Source: Clostridium sp.
GTDB taxonomy: Bacteria > Bacillota > Clostridia > Lachnospirales > Lachnospiraceae
Reading direction: 5' to 3'
NCBI GenBank assembly: GCA_023664605.1
Contig: JAMPFF010000002.1
Location: 1-64,000 of the forward strand
DNA: 64,000 bases
Shown: positions 33,667 to 42,507 of the stretch, piece by piece
How positions within the stretch are numbered: position 1 is the first letter of the stretch
How the letters are laid out: each line of letters starts with the position of its first letter
The notes under the pieces: generated by a model
Database searches by the model: none
Seen by the model: only the letters and a program-made list of their open reading frames with translations
Told to the model about the DNA's origin: nothing
Position numbers and translations under genes: made by a program

Positions 33667-35400
33667 ATGATACAAAGGGAGACTGAGAAATTGATAAAGA
33701 TACCAAATGAAGATAACATCAAAATACCGTCAAAACGTCAGTTTTGTGTTATGATTCCCTTTGCCGTTATCTATACTTGTTTTATTATTTTTGGCAATCT
33801 GGAGAAAGCCTCCGAACTTAGTGCGCTGTATAATATAGGGAGAATATTATGCTGTCTGCTTGTCAGTTATGTGGTATTATTTTGCCTGTGCTTTCTTTTA
33901 TCCAACAGGAACGTTATCATAGCTAAAATTCCGCTTTTATCAAAGCTTAAGGAGCAAGAAAGACGTGAGGAAAAATGGTACGTTTTTTTGATTTTTTTCC
34001 TGATTTGCCTGGTTTGTTATCTGCCTTATTTTCTGATGTATTTTCCGACATGGCTCAGTAATGATTCGGTATGGCAGATAGAACAGATTCTCGGTCTTTC
34101 GCCCGCTTCCAATCACCATCCCTATTTTCACACGCTGATAATTAAATTTTTCTTTATGATTGGTTACCGCCTGTTTGGAACCTATACGGCGGCCATTGCC
34201 TTTTATACGTTTTGGCAGGTTGTTATGATATCGCTTGTTTATGCCTTTATCTTATATCAGTTTTATAAAAAGGGAACGCGCCTGTTATGGCTTGCTGCGG
34301 CATTTCTATTTTATGCGGCGCTCCCGGTCAATGGCATGATGACAATTTATATGGGAAAAGATGAACTTTTTTCCGCGCTGTTTCTTTTGTTTACATGGAT
34401 GATAATAGAAACGGCCGGGCATGGAGAGGCAAATAAAATAGAACAAATAGAACAGGCGGATGAAATCGGTCGAAGCGACAGGGCTGGGTGTCTTTCTTAT
34501 TTAATCATAGGATTTTTCATCTGCGTTTTGCGCAGTAACGGCGTTTTCATTTTCCTCGGAACGGCGTCAGCGTTGCTTTTGACGGATGTTTTTAAGAAGC
34601 GTTTTGCAGGAAAGAATCCGCAGAGAATGTCGGTGGTGAAACGGTATGTCTGTATTGCGCTGGCTTTAGTTTGTTATTTTATTTATCATGGTCCGGTCTT
34701 AAATGCGCTGCAGGTGGAGCAGCCGGATACGATAGAGGGGCTGACAATGCCGACGCAGCATATTTTATGCGCTTATTTAAAGGGCGGAACGCTGACCGGG
34801 GAAGAAATAGAGATGATAGACCGGGTCGTGCCTGTAGATAAGGTCGGGGAATATTATAATCCGTATTTGTTTGATATTGTCAAAGCCTTTATCCGCGAAG
34901 AGGGAAACCAGCAGGCGATAGCGGAAAATAAAGGGAAATATTTCGGCTTGTGGCTCCGTGTGGGGCTGCGTAATCCGCTACAGTATGTAGTGGCGGAAGT
35001 AAGGCAGACTATGGGATATTGGGCATATAAAATAAAGGATTATCAATATTTATATGGGGAGTATTTTATGGTGGATAATCCGTTTGGCGTGGAGACGGAG
35101 AGAAAATTTTTTACTTATGATGACAGTCTCGCGATGAATCAGCATTTGAGAAAATTTGAAGATTTTACCAATAAAGTATGGAGTATGGGCTTAAATACAT
35201 GGCTGATGGTCTTTGCGCTTGCGTATGCGGTTTATCATAAGAAAAATGTCCTGCCGTATGTTCCCTGTATCATGCTTTTGGCAACATTACTGTTAGCAAC
35301 GCCGGTTTATAATGAATTTCGATATGCTTACGGGCTGTTTCTGTCGCTGCCGCTTTTGTTAAGTTATAGTTTTCGTTCGGAAAAGGAGGCGTTATCATGA
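33667..35400 (+). CDS. DUF6020-like polytopic membrane protein, second copy
   Basis: 577 residues, ten or more membrane segments. PTWLSNDSVWQIEQILGL followed by NHHPYFHTLIIKFFF parallels the loop of the paralogue at 12445 (Asp, Gln-Glu, then His-His-Pro). Later LGLRNPLQYVVA and TPVYNEFRYAYGLFL recall the LKKPLSYINA and GPTYLPRYVLIFW of the paralogue. A GT-C-like transferase role is inferred. ATGA overlap with the MBOAT gene at 35397. Confidence 0.7.
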   Translation: MIQRETEKLIKIPNEDNIKIPSKRQFCVMIPFAVIYTCFIIFGNLEKASELSALYNIGRILCCLLVSYVVLFCLCFLLSNRNVIIAKIPLLSKLKEQERREEKWYVFLIFFLICLVCYLPYFLMYFPTWLSNDSVWQIEQILGLSPASNHHPYFHTLIIKFFFMIGYRLFGTYTAAIAFYTFWQVVMISLVYAFILYQFYKKGTRLLWLAAAFLFYAALPVNGMMTIYMGKDELFSALFLLFTWMIIETAGHGEANKIEQIEQADEIGRSDRAGCLSYLIIGFFICVLRSNGVFIFLGTASALLLTDVFKKRFAGKNPQRMSVVKRYVCIALALVCYFIYHGPVLNALQVEQPDTIEGLTMPTQHILCAYLKGGTLTGEEIEMIDRVVPVDKVGEYYNPYLFDIVKAFIREEGNQQAIAENKGKYFGLWLRVGLRNPLQYVVAEVRQTMGYWAYKIKDYQYLYGEYFMVDNPFGVETERKFFTYDDSLAMNQHLRKFEDFTNKVWSMGLNTWLMVFALAYAVYHKKNVLPYVPCIMLLATLLLATPVYNEFRYAYGLFLSLPLLLSYSFRSEKEALS

Positions 35401-36857
35401 TGTCGATTATCTCATTTTCCTATCTGGCTTTTCTGGCGGTCGTCTTGGCGGGATATTATCTGATAAAGCCGACATGGCAGTCCGTGTATCTGCTGATTGC
35501 CAGCGTGGGGTTTTACTGTTTGTCGGCAAAGCCTTATACGATTATTTACCTGATGATATCAATCGTCAGCGTTTATTATGCGGCGGTTATGATAGAGAAA
35601 GAGAGCGTGGAAAAAAAGCGCAAAAGAATTTTAGTCTGCGCGCTCATTTTAAATTTCGGGATGCTGGCGTTATTAAAGTATAACCTTTTAGGCGTCTCAA
35701 CCCGGCTGACAGCGTCTCTTGGCATCAGCTATTATACCTTGCAGCTTACCGGGTATCTGCTCGACTGCTATTGGAAAGTCGGGATTGTGCAGACGGATTT
35801 TAAAAAGTTTGCCTTGTTTGCCTGTTATTTTCCGCAGATGACCTCCGGCCCCATCAGCCGTTATAAGCAGATACAAAAGAATCTATATGAACCGCATACA
35901 TTTGACTATGGACGTGTGACGCATGGACTTAGGCGGATGGCATGGGGGTTGTTTAAAAAGATGGCTATTGCCGACAGGTTGGGCTTGATTGTAGATTCTG
36001 TTTACGCTAATTATGAATCCTATCATATTTTATTGATATGGGCGGGGATATTTTGTTTTGCCATTCAGTTATATACCGATTTTTCCGGCTGTATGGATGT
36101 GGTTTTAGGCACAGCGGAATGTATGGGAATCTGTCTGCCGGAAAACTTTAAGAATCCTTTCTTTTCCCGTACGATTCAGGAATTTTGGCAAAGATGGCAT
36201 ATCACGCTGGGAACATGGCTGAAAGATTATATTATGGACCCGGTTTTGAAGTCGGAAGTCTGGATAAAGTTAGGGGAACACTCCAGAAAGCGGTTTGGTA
36301 AAAAATGGGGGAAACGGATTCCAACCTATTGCGGTATGCTGGTTCTATGGCTGGCTATGGGGATATGGCACGGAAACGGATGGAAATATATTGTCGGAGA
36401 GGGGCTGTGGTTCTGGCTTGTCATTATCTTAGGCAATATGTGCGGTAAATCCTTACAGGGGCTTGTCAGGAAATTACATATTCCTGCAGAAAATATTTTC
36501 TGGATTACGTTTCAGCGGCTGCGGACTTTTTTCATATTCAGTATCGGATTGGTCTGCTTTAGGGCGGAAAATATGAAGCAGGTTTTTGATATGCTCTTAT
36601 CCGGCATAACGCAGTTTGGAGAGCGTGGATTCAGCCAGATAAAAGGGGATTTGGGCTATGTGAATCTGGCTTTGTTATGTATAGCGTTTTTGGTATTCAT
36701 CATGGTAGAAAACGCGCAGAACCGCGGCATAGATATTTTTGAGCGGCTGGCAGAGCAAAATGCGCTCGTCAGATGGTGTTGTTATTTGTTTGTATGCGGT
36801 ATAATTTTGTTGTCGCTTGGCGGTTCCGGGCAGAGCTTTATTTATGCCGGATTTTAA
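35397..36857 (+). CDS. MBOAT family O-acyltransferase (DltB/AlgI-like)
   Basis: 486 residues, about eleven membrane segments. MTSGPISRYKQI, FWQRWHITLGTWLKDYI (His268) and WLAMGIWHGNGWKYI with the catalytic histidine H325 are diagnostic for the AlgI/DltB branch. The family moves an acyl group across the membrane onto an extracellular polymer, working with an SGNH partner (AlgJ/AlgX or DltD). The next gene is such a partner, and then come FkbH, ACP, MaoC and SDR genes that could make the acyl donor. This grouping suggests the acyl chain comes from a dedicated carrier protein rather than acetyl-CoA. Confidence 0.9.
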   Translation: MMSIISFSYLAFLAVVLAGYYLIKPTWQSVYLLIASVGFYCLSAKPYTIIYLMISIVSVYYAAVMIEKESVEKKRKRILVCALILNFGMLALLKYNLLGVSTRLTASLGISYYTLQLTGYLLDCYWKVGIVQTDFKKFALFACYFPQMTSGPISRYKQIQKNLYEPHTFDYGRVTHGLRRMAWGLFKKMAIADRLGLIVDSVYANYESYHILLIWAGIFCFAIQLYTDFSGCMDVVLGTAECMGICLPENFKNPFFSRTIQEFWQRWHITLGTWLKDYIMDPVLKSEVWIKLGEHSRKRFGKKWGKRIPTYCGMLVLWLAMGIWHGNGWKYIVGEGLWFWLVIILGNMCGKSLQGLVRKLHIPAENIFWITFQRLRTFFIFSIGLVCFRAENMKQVFDMLLSGITQFGERGFSQIKGDLGYVNLALLCIAFLVFIMVENAQNRGIDIFERLAEQNALVRWCCYLFVCGIILLSLGGSGQSFIYAGF

Positions 36858-36899
36858 GAAAAGAAAAAAGGCGGGAAAAGGGAAAGGCATGGTAACGGA

Positions 36900-37895
36900 A
36901 TGCGGAAATTAGCATGGAAACTGGTTTTATTGGGAGTCCTTTGTTTAGGGCTTGCGACAGGCATATCGGCAGGGATAGACCCCTATAATGTGTTCCATTG
37001 GCAAAATGCAAGGGATAACGGGGTGGAACCCAATAAAAATTATGTAAAAACGCAGTATGTGCTGCATCATCCGGAAAAATATAATATGTTCATTTTCGGC
37101 AATTCACGGGTAGGTTCTCTGGATGCGGCGAAGGTGACGGACGGCGTGTGCTATAATATGTATTATTCCGAAGGGCTTCCGGCGGAGCATTACGAGAATA
37201 TTACGGCATTTTTAGAAGCGGGCGTTTCTATTAAAAGAATCTATCTGGGCATAGATGACGTGACTTGTTTTGTCGATCCCGTGCTGCATGACGACCAGTT
37301 AATCAGACGCCCATTCCGAAACGGGGAGCCGGATATTAGTTTCCTGCGGGATTATCTGAATCCGTCCGTGGCGTTATTATCATTAGAGACAATCTGCGCC
37401 TATCATGAGAAAGAAAAGGATTTTAGCGAGCGGTTATATTCCACCGGGAACTATTATCTGGACACTTCTTTAACGGAGGAAACGATGAGACAAGAGGAGT
37501 GGCCGAATTATTTTGCATGGTACGGGGAAGAGGCTTTAGCGGATATAGCGGAAATTGTTACATTGTGCAGAGAGAGGCAGATTGAACTGATTGTTTTTGT
37601 CAATCCGGAATTTTATGTCCGATTTGAAGAGGCCGTGGAGCGGGGTTATCTGGATTTTTTAAAAGGACTGGCGGAGATTACGGATTATTATAGTTTCTGC
37701 GGCAGTAATTCCATTACCTGTAATGTGGAAAATTTCCATGATATCAGCCATTACCGCATGGAAACGGGAGATTTGATGCTTGCGGTAATGAATGACGGAG
37801 AAGTGGATGAGACGTTATTGGCGGAAAGCTTCGGACAGTATGTGACAAAAGAGAACGTGGATGAGTATCTTACTATATTGAGTCAAAACAGATAA
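36900..37895 (+). CDS. SGNH-like partner of the MBOAT acyltransferase (AlgJ/DltD-like)
   Basis: 331 residues with an N-terminal signal-anchor helix (residues 3-25), placing the rest outside the membrane. FIFGNSRVGSLDA provides the nucleophile Ser, and NFHDISHYRME supplies the Asp-x-x-His pair, the arrangement of AlgJ/AlgX and DltD proteins that complete acyl transfer to polymers. IDPYNVFHW after the anchor is also seen in related MBOAT-partner proteins. It lies 42 nt after the MBOAT gene. Assignment to a named family is by motif layout only. Confidence 0.75.
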   Translation: MRKLAWKLVLLGVLCLGLATGISAGIDPYNVFHWQNARDNGVEPNKNYVKTQYVLHHPEKYNMFIFGNSRVGSLDAAKVTDGVCYNMYYSEGLPAEHYENITAFLEAGVSIKRIYLGIDDVTCFVDPVLHDDQLIRRPFRNGEPDISFLRDYLNPSVALLSLETICAYHEKEKDFSERLYSTGNYYLDTSLTEETMRQEEWPNYFAWYGEEALADIAEIVTLCRERQIELIVFVNPEFYVRFEEAVERGYLDFLKGLAEITDYYSFCGSNSITCNVENFHDISHYRMETGDLMLAVMNDGEVDETLLAESFGQYVTKENVDEYLTILSQNR

Positions 37896-37931
37896 CCGCC
37901 TATTAGGATTAGGAGCAAAGGAGAACGGAAA

Positions 37932-39713
37932 ATGAGAGAATTAGAGTATCCTTATGACAGTACCTACATATATGAGCGCAAGAAAGCGATAAAAAAGGAA
38001 TTATTGGCGAATCTGGACGAAAACTGCCTGCATAAGAAAATCGCTGTTCTGGGCGGCTCTACCACAAGGGATATTAAGCTGATATTGGAGCTTTTTTTAT
38101 TAAATTATGGTATTATGCCGGAGTTTTATGAGTCGGAGTTTAACCAGTACTATCAGGACGCGGTATTTCCTAATCCTGTGTTGGAGGAATTTGCGCCGGA
38201 TATTGTTTTTATTCATACGTCTGTCAAAAATATCGAGAGATTTCCAACCGTATCGGATACGGCGGATACGGTGCAGGAGTTATTGGAGAAAGAATACCGT
38301 AAGTATACGGGTATGTGGAAGCATCTGGAAGAGACCTATCATTGCATTATTATCCAGAATAATTTTGAATACCCCTATTATCGTCTGTTGGGGAATAAAG
38401 ACGCCAGCGATATCCATGGAAAAGTAAATTTCATCACAAGGCTGAATTGTAAATTTTACGAATATGCGCAGGAAAACGAAAACTTTTATATTAACGACAT
38501 CAATTATCTTTCCGCCCGCTATGGTTTGGAGGAATGGTCGAATCCGTTTTACTGGCACAGCTATAAGTATGCGCTTTGCGTGCAGGCGATTCCGGATTTG
38601 GCATTCAGTGTGGCGAAAATTATTAAGTCCCTGTATGGGAAAAATAAGAAAGCTTTCGTATTGGATTTGGACAATACCTTATGGGGCGGAGTCGTGGGAG
38701 ATGACGGCGTTGAGAATCTGGTATTGGGGCATGAAACGTCCGCCGGACAGATATACTGCGCCTTTCAGGAATACCTGAAAGAGTATAAGGATTTGGGCGT
38801 TTTACTTAATATTGATTCAAAAAACGATTATGAAAATGCGCTGGCGGGATTACAGCATCCGGCGGGCGTGCTGAAAGCGGATGATTTTATTCAGATAAAG
38901 GCGAATTGGGAGCCGAAAGATAAAAATCTGGTGCAGATAGCAAAGGAGCTGAATCTGGCGGCGGACAGCATGGTTTTTGTAGACGATAATCCGGCGGAGC
39001 GGGAGATTGTAAGAAAGCAGGCGCCGGGCGTGGCGGTGCCGGAGCTGGAACGGCCGGAGGAATATATTAAAACAATAGACGGTTCCGGCTTTTTTGAAAT
39101 GACACTCATGTCAGAAGATGATAAAAACCGTAACAGGATGTATCAGGAAAACAGGGAGAGGGCGAAAGAGGAAGCCGCTTATGAAAACTACGAGGACTAT
39201 TTGAAGTCGCTGCATATGAAAGCGCAGATTCAGCCTTTTACTGCGGTTTATATGGCAAGAATCGCCCAGCTTACCAATAAGAGCAACCAGTTTAATTTAA
39301 CGACAAGACGTTACACCCAGGCGGAGATTGAAGAGATTGCAGAAAATCCAAACTATCTTACGCTCTATGGCAGACTGGAGGATAAATTTGGCGATAACGG
39401 CGTGATATCCGTAGTCATCGGACATAAAGAGGGGCAGATATTACATATTAAGCTGTGGCTTATGAGCTGCCGCGTCTTGAAAAGGGATATGGAATATGCG
39501 ATGATGGATACGCTGGTTATGTCATGCCGACAACAGGGCATTACGGAAATCAGGGGATATTATTACCCGACGGCAAAAAATAATATGGTAAAAGAATTTT
39601 ATTCTTTGCAGGGATTTGATAAAATAGAAGAAGATGCGGCGGGCAATACGGTGTGGCGGTTGTCTTTAGCGGACGGATATCAACAGAAGAATCAGGTTAT
39701 TTTGGTGGAATAA
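37932..39713 (+). CDS. FkbH-like HAD-IIIC protein
   Basis: 593 residues, three parts: an N-terminal SGNH-like region (VLGGSTTRDIKLIL), a HAD-IIIC phosphatase core with D245-L-D247-N-T-L-W and later FVDDNPAEREIVR, and a C-terminal GNAT-like domain (LTNKSNQFNLTTRRYT, LMSCRVLKRDMEYAMMDTL). This is the full FkbH layout. In polyketide pathways FkbH takes a glyceryl unit from 1,3-bisphosphoglycerate, removes phosphate and loads it on an acyl carrier protein. The next gene is an ACP, which fits exactly. The product of the pathway here is unknown. Confidence 0.88.
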   Translation: MRELEYPYDSTYIYERKKAIKKELLANLDENCLHKKIAVLGGSTTRDIKLILELFLLNYGIMPEFYESEFNQYYQDAVFPNPVLEEFAPDIVFIHTSVKNIERFPTVSDTADTVQELLEKEYRKYTGMWKHLEETYHCIIIQNNFEYPYYRLLGNKDASDIHGKVNFITRLNCKFYEYAQENENFYINDINYLSARYGLEEWSNPFYWHSYKYALCVQAIPDLAFSVAKIIKSLYGKNKKAFVLDLDNTLWGGVVGDDGVENLVLGHETSAGQIYCAFQEYLKEYKDLGVLLNIDSKNDYENALAGLQHPAGVLKADDFIQIKANWEPKDKNLVQIAKELNLAADSMVFVDDNPAEREIVRKQAPGVAVPELERPEEYIKTIDGSGFFEMTLMSEDDKNRNRMYQENRERAKEEAAYENYEDYLKSLHMKAQIQPFTAVYMARIAQLTNKSNQFNLTTRRYTQAEIEEIAENPNYLTLYGRLEDKFGDNGVISVVIGHKEGQILHIKLWLMSCRVLKRDMEYAMMDTLVMSCRQQGITEIRGYYYPTAKNNMVKEFYSLQGFDKIEEDAAGNTVWRLSLADGYQQKNQVILVE

Positions 39714-39761
39714 CCGCAGGCTGAAAGGCATGACAAAATAAGAACGGAGGATTTGTGAATC

Positions 39762-40007
39762 ATGACAAGAGAAAAAGTATATGAAAATTTAAACGAGGTA
39801 TTCCGTTATATTTTCGATGATGAGAGTATCACGGTACGGGATGAAACGACTGCCGACGATATTGAGGACTGGGACAGCTTTGAACATATTAATCTGGTTA
39901 TTGCGGTGGAGAAAAAGTTTGGGATTAAGTTTACGGTCGGCGAGGCAAATGAAATGAAAAACGTAGGCGAGATGGTGGATATCATATTGGAACGTATGCC
40001 GTCATAG
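39762..40007 (+). CDS. Acyl carrier protein
   Basis: 81 residues, four-helix ACP. DWDSFEHINLVIAVEKKFG carries the phosphopantetheine serine, S39, and the following helix II; net charge is acidic. It is a stand-alone carrier adjacent to FkbH, MaoC and SDR genes and is therefore not the housekeeping fatty acid ACP. It should hold the acyl intermediate that is finally passed to the MBOAT protein. GGAGG precedes the start. Confidence 0.92.
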   Translation: MTREKVYENLNEVFRYIFDDESITVRDETTADDIEDWDSFEHINLVIAVEKKFGIKFTVGEANEMKNVGEMVDIILERMPS

Positions 40008-40031
40008 CTTATGGAAAAGGAAAATGTATTT

Positions 40032-40463
40032 ATGAAAGAATATAGTTATGATATAGTGGAAGTGGGCATGGAAGAGTCTTTTCAGGTAACCGTGACAGAA
40101 GAGATGATGGAAAAATTCATGTCGATAACAGGGGACGAAAATCCGTTGCATACGGACGCAGCATATGCCAGAAGCAGAAACTATGAGAACAAGGTGGTTT
40201 ACGGTATGTTGACCGCGTCTTTTTACTCCACGTTAGCAGGGATGTATCTGCCGGGCAAATACAGTCTGATTCACAGTATGGACAATAAATTTTTGCGTCC
40301 TGTCTATGTGGGGGATACGCTGACTGTTTCGGGAACCGTGAAAGAAAAAGAGGACGCATATCGTATGCTGATTCTGAATCTGCTGATTAAAAACCAGCGG
40401 GGAGAAAAAATAGCAAAAGGAACTATGCAGATAAAGGTATTGGATAGATTGAAAAATCCATGA
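40032..40463 (+). CDS. MaoC-like hydratase/dehydratase
   Basis: 143 residues from ATG 40032, chosen because AAGGAAAA lies before it and the in-frame ATG at 40011 has no ribosome binding site. Single hot-dog domain with MSITGDENPLHTDAAYA, giving Asp35 and His40 of the R-hydratase active site, and the substrate-channel region YGMLTASFYSTLAG. It hydrates enoyl or dehydrates 3-hydroxyacyl thioesters. Beside an ACP and an SDR it probably shapes the carrier-bound acyl chain. Its last codons form the left arm of the hairpin at 40447. Confidence 0.88.
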   Translation: MKEYSYDIVEVGMEESFQVTVTEEMMEKFMSITGDENPLHTDAAYARSRNYENKVVYGMLTASFYSTLAGMYLPGKYSLIHSMDNKFLRPVYVGDTLTVSGTVKEKEDAYRMLILNLLIKNQRGEKIAKGTMQIKVLDRLKNP

Positions 40464-40503
40464 TTTTTCAATCGCGAATTTGTTCCTGCGGCACAAATAT
40501 CGC
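40447..40503 (+). repeat. Two-hairpin intergenic element, copy B
   Basis: Hairpin 1 is a perfect 12-bp stem GATTGAAAAATC (40447-40458) / GATTTTTCAATC (40462-40473) spanning the MaoC stop codon. Hairpin 2 pairs GCGA-ATTTGT (40474-40483) with ACAAAT-A-TCGC (40493-40503) and has the same bulged A as copy A at 7922. CCTGCG (40485-40490) can alternatively pair with CGCAGG (40501-40506). Confidence 0.7.
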
Positions 40504-40534
40504 AGGTTGAGAGAAAGGCACAGTTTATTATAAT

Positions 40535-41269
40535 ATGGAAAAGACAGTTTTGATTACAGGCGCCTCTTCCGATTTGGGGATGGCGTATATTGCAAAATAC
40601 GGGGCGGCGTATACTCATATTATCGCGCAGTACCGTAATAAGAACGAGGAGTTTAACGCTTTGCTGGAAACATACGGGGATAAAATGATGCCCATACAGG
40701 CGGATTTTTCCAAGAAAGAGGAAGTAGAAAGCTTTGTGGAAAAGGTAAAGTGCAGCGGGGATGTACCGACCCATGTGCTGCACTTGGCTTCGCTGCCGGC
40801 AAAAAGTATCAGATTTTATAAAAGCGGCGTGGATATGTATCAGGAAATGATGCAGGTCTGTGTCTATAGCATTATGGAAATTTTAAAGGCTTTTATAACG
40901 CAGATGTCCAAACAGAAATACGGCAGGATTTTATTTATGCTGTCCGCCTATACGACGATACCTGACCCCAAATATGAAGCGCCTTATACCGTTTCCAAAT
41001 ATGCGCTGCTTGGCTTGATGAAGTCCATCGCTGCGGAATATGCGGCTAAGGGCATTACGGCAAACGGCATTTCCCCGCAGATGATAGAAACCAAATTTAT
41101 TAAAGATATTCCGGAATTGATTATAGAGCAGCATAAGATGGCAAGCCCGTCCGGCAGAATATTACAAAAAGAGGATATTTTACCGATGATGCAGCTTTTG
41201 CTGTCGGATGAAGCGGCGGGCGTTACCGGAGAGAATATCAGTATTACCGGAGGAAATTATATTTTATGA
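40535..41269 (+). CDS. SDR family oxidoreductase, FabG-like ketoreductase
   Basis: 244 residues. TGASSDLG (8-15) binds NAD(P); the catalytic residues are Ser137, Tyr151 and Lys155 (EAPYTVSKYAL). SITGGNYIL at the end is typical of FabG-like proteins. It should reduce a 3-keto or related carbonyl of a carrier-bound acyl group or the reverse, completing the ACP module. There is no clear Shine-Dalgarno within 10 nt; GAGAAAGG is 13 nt upstream. ATGA overlap with the GT4 gene at 41266. Confidence 0.85.
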   Translation: MEKTVLITGASSDLGMAYIAKYGAAYTHIIAQYRNKNEEFNALLETYGDKMMPIQADFSKKEEVESFVEKVKCSGDVPTHVLHLASLPAKSIRFYKSGVDMYQEMMQVCVYSIMEILKAFITQMSKQKYGRILFMLSAYTTIPDPKYEAPYTVSKYALLGLMKSIAAEYAAKGITANGISPQMIETKFIKDIPELIIEQHKMASPSGRILQKEDILPMMQLLLSDEAAGVTGENISITGGNYIL

Positions 41270-42375
41270 TGCGTAAAATAGCATTTCATTTAAATTGTTT
41301 AGAGCAAGGCGGCGCGGAGCGGGTCGTTACGAATCTTGCGAATCAGTTTGCGGACAAGGGCTATCAGGTCGTTATTGCAACGGAATGGTATGGTGAAGAT
41401 GAATTTCAGACTGATGAGAGGGTAAGGCGCGTGCATGTCGGATTGCGTAAGGGTGATGAAAAAAAGCCGCATCCGCTGCAGATTTTACTCCGTATTAAAT
41501 ATTTAAAGGATTTTATAAAAGAAGAAAAACCGGATATTCTGATACCGTTTGCCAGAAAAGCGCTGTATAGGGGGCTGATGGCGGCGTATTTTAGTAAGAT
41601 TCCGGTACTCATATCCATTCGTACCGACCCGGTTGGACACTATGAGGAAATATCGGATAAAATACAGATTCCGATTCTGTTTCCCAGAGTGGACGGCTGC
41701 GTCTTTCAAACAGAGGGGCAGAGAGACTTCTTTGCGCCGCGCCTGCAAAAAAATTCCCGCATTATCTTAAATCCGATTCATCCGAAATATATCGGTGTGC
41801 CAAGACCGGAAAGGCGCACGAAAAGTGTGGTACAGTCGGGGCGTCTGGTGGATTTTAAAAACCAGCCCATGCTTATCAGGGCTTTTGTCGAGGTGCATAA
41901 GAAACACCCGGACTACGATTTGAAAATATACGGTGGGGATTCTTTCGATGGCACGAAAGAAATATTGGAGAAATTGATTGCCGAAAATCATGCTCAGGAC
42001 TATATCCATCTGATGGGAGCCAGTGACAGTCTGGAAAAGGAATTGGCAGATGCCGCGCTTTTTGCTTTCACTTCCGATTGGGAGGGTTTACCGAATGCGC
42101 TGATGGAGGCGATGGCGCTTGGGCTTCCGATTGTGGCGACGGACTGTCCGTGCGGCGGACCGCGCACGATTATGACAAATGAGGTGGACGGACTGTTGAT
42201 TCCCATTAAAGACCAGAAAGCGTTGGAAGAGGGTATCAATCGTCTGATAGAAGACCGGGAACTGGCCGAAAGGCTTGGTGAAGAGGCAAGAAAAATTGCG
42301 GCTAAGGCAAACGGTGACGCTGTTTTTGAGAAATGGCGGGATTATGTGGAGGAACTGTGCAGCCGGATGGATTAG
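41266..42375 (+). CDS. GT4 glycosyltransferase, PglH/PglJ-like
   Basis: 369 residues; ATG 41266 or 41269. FHLNCLEQGGAERVVTNLANQF opens the N-terminal domain; VVQSGRLVDFKNQPMLIRAF and WEGLPNALMEAMALGLP with ATDCPCGGPRTIM form the donor site. The Gly-Gly-Ala-Glu-Arg-Val start and CPCGGP are shared by alpha-1,4-HexNAc transferases such as PglH and PglJ. It is translated together with the SDR gene. Acceptor and linkage are not readable. Confidence 0.84.
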   Translation: MMRKIAFHLNCLEQGGAERVVTNLANQFADKGYQVVIATEWYGEDEFQTDERVRRVHVGLRKGDEKKPHPLQILLRIKYLKDFIKEEKPDILIPFARKALYRGLMAAYFSKIPVLISIRTDPVGHYEEISDKIQIPILFPRVDGCVFQTEGQRDFFAPRLQKNSRIILNPIHPKYIGVPRPERRTKSVVQSGRLVDFKNQPMLIRAFVEVHKKHPDYDLKIYGGDSFDGTKEILEKLIAENHAQDYIHLMGASDSLEKELADAALFAFTSDWEGLPNALMEAMALGLPIVATDCPCGGPRTIMTNEVDGLLIPIKDQKALEEGINRLIEDRELAERLGEEARKIAAKANGDAVFEKWRDYVEELCSRMD

Positions 42376-42413
42376 CATAAAAAGGCATGGCGAATAATAT
42401 AGTATATGTCTGC

Positions 42414-42442
42414 TTGCGGCTTTATCCGTCAGCGTATATAAT
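42414..42442 (+). promoter_or_regulatory. Predicted promoter for the 42508 unit
   Basis: TTGCGG at 42414-42419, 17-nt spacer, perfect TATAAT at 42437-42442, in the 132-nt gap before the start at 42508. Confidence 0.6.
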
Positions 42443-42507
42443 AGAAAAGAACATTTTGAACGATTGCACGCAGGATTCACAGAACGTGATGTAACATGAG
42501 GATTCAT

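Noticed and set aside
40529-40534. TATAAT with TTGAGA 16 nt upstream
   Set aside because: The -10 box touches the start codon of the SDR gene, so a transcript from it would begin inside the coding region.
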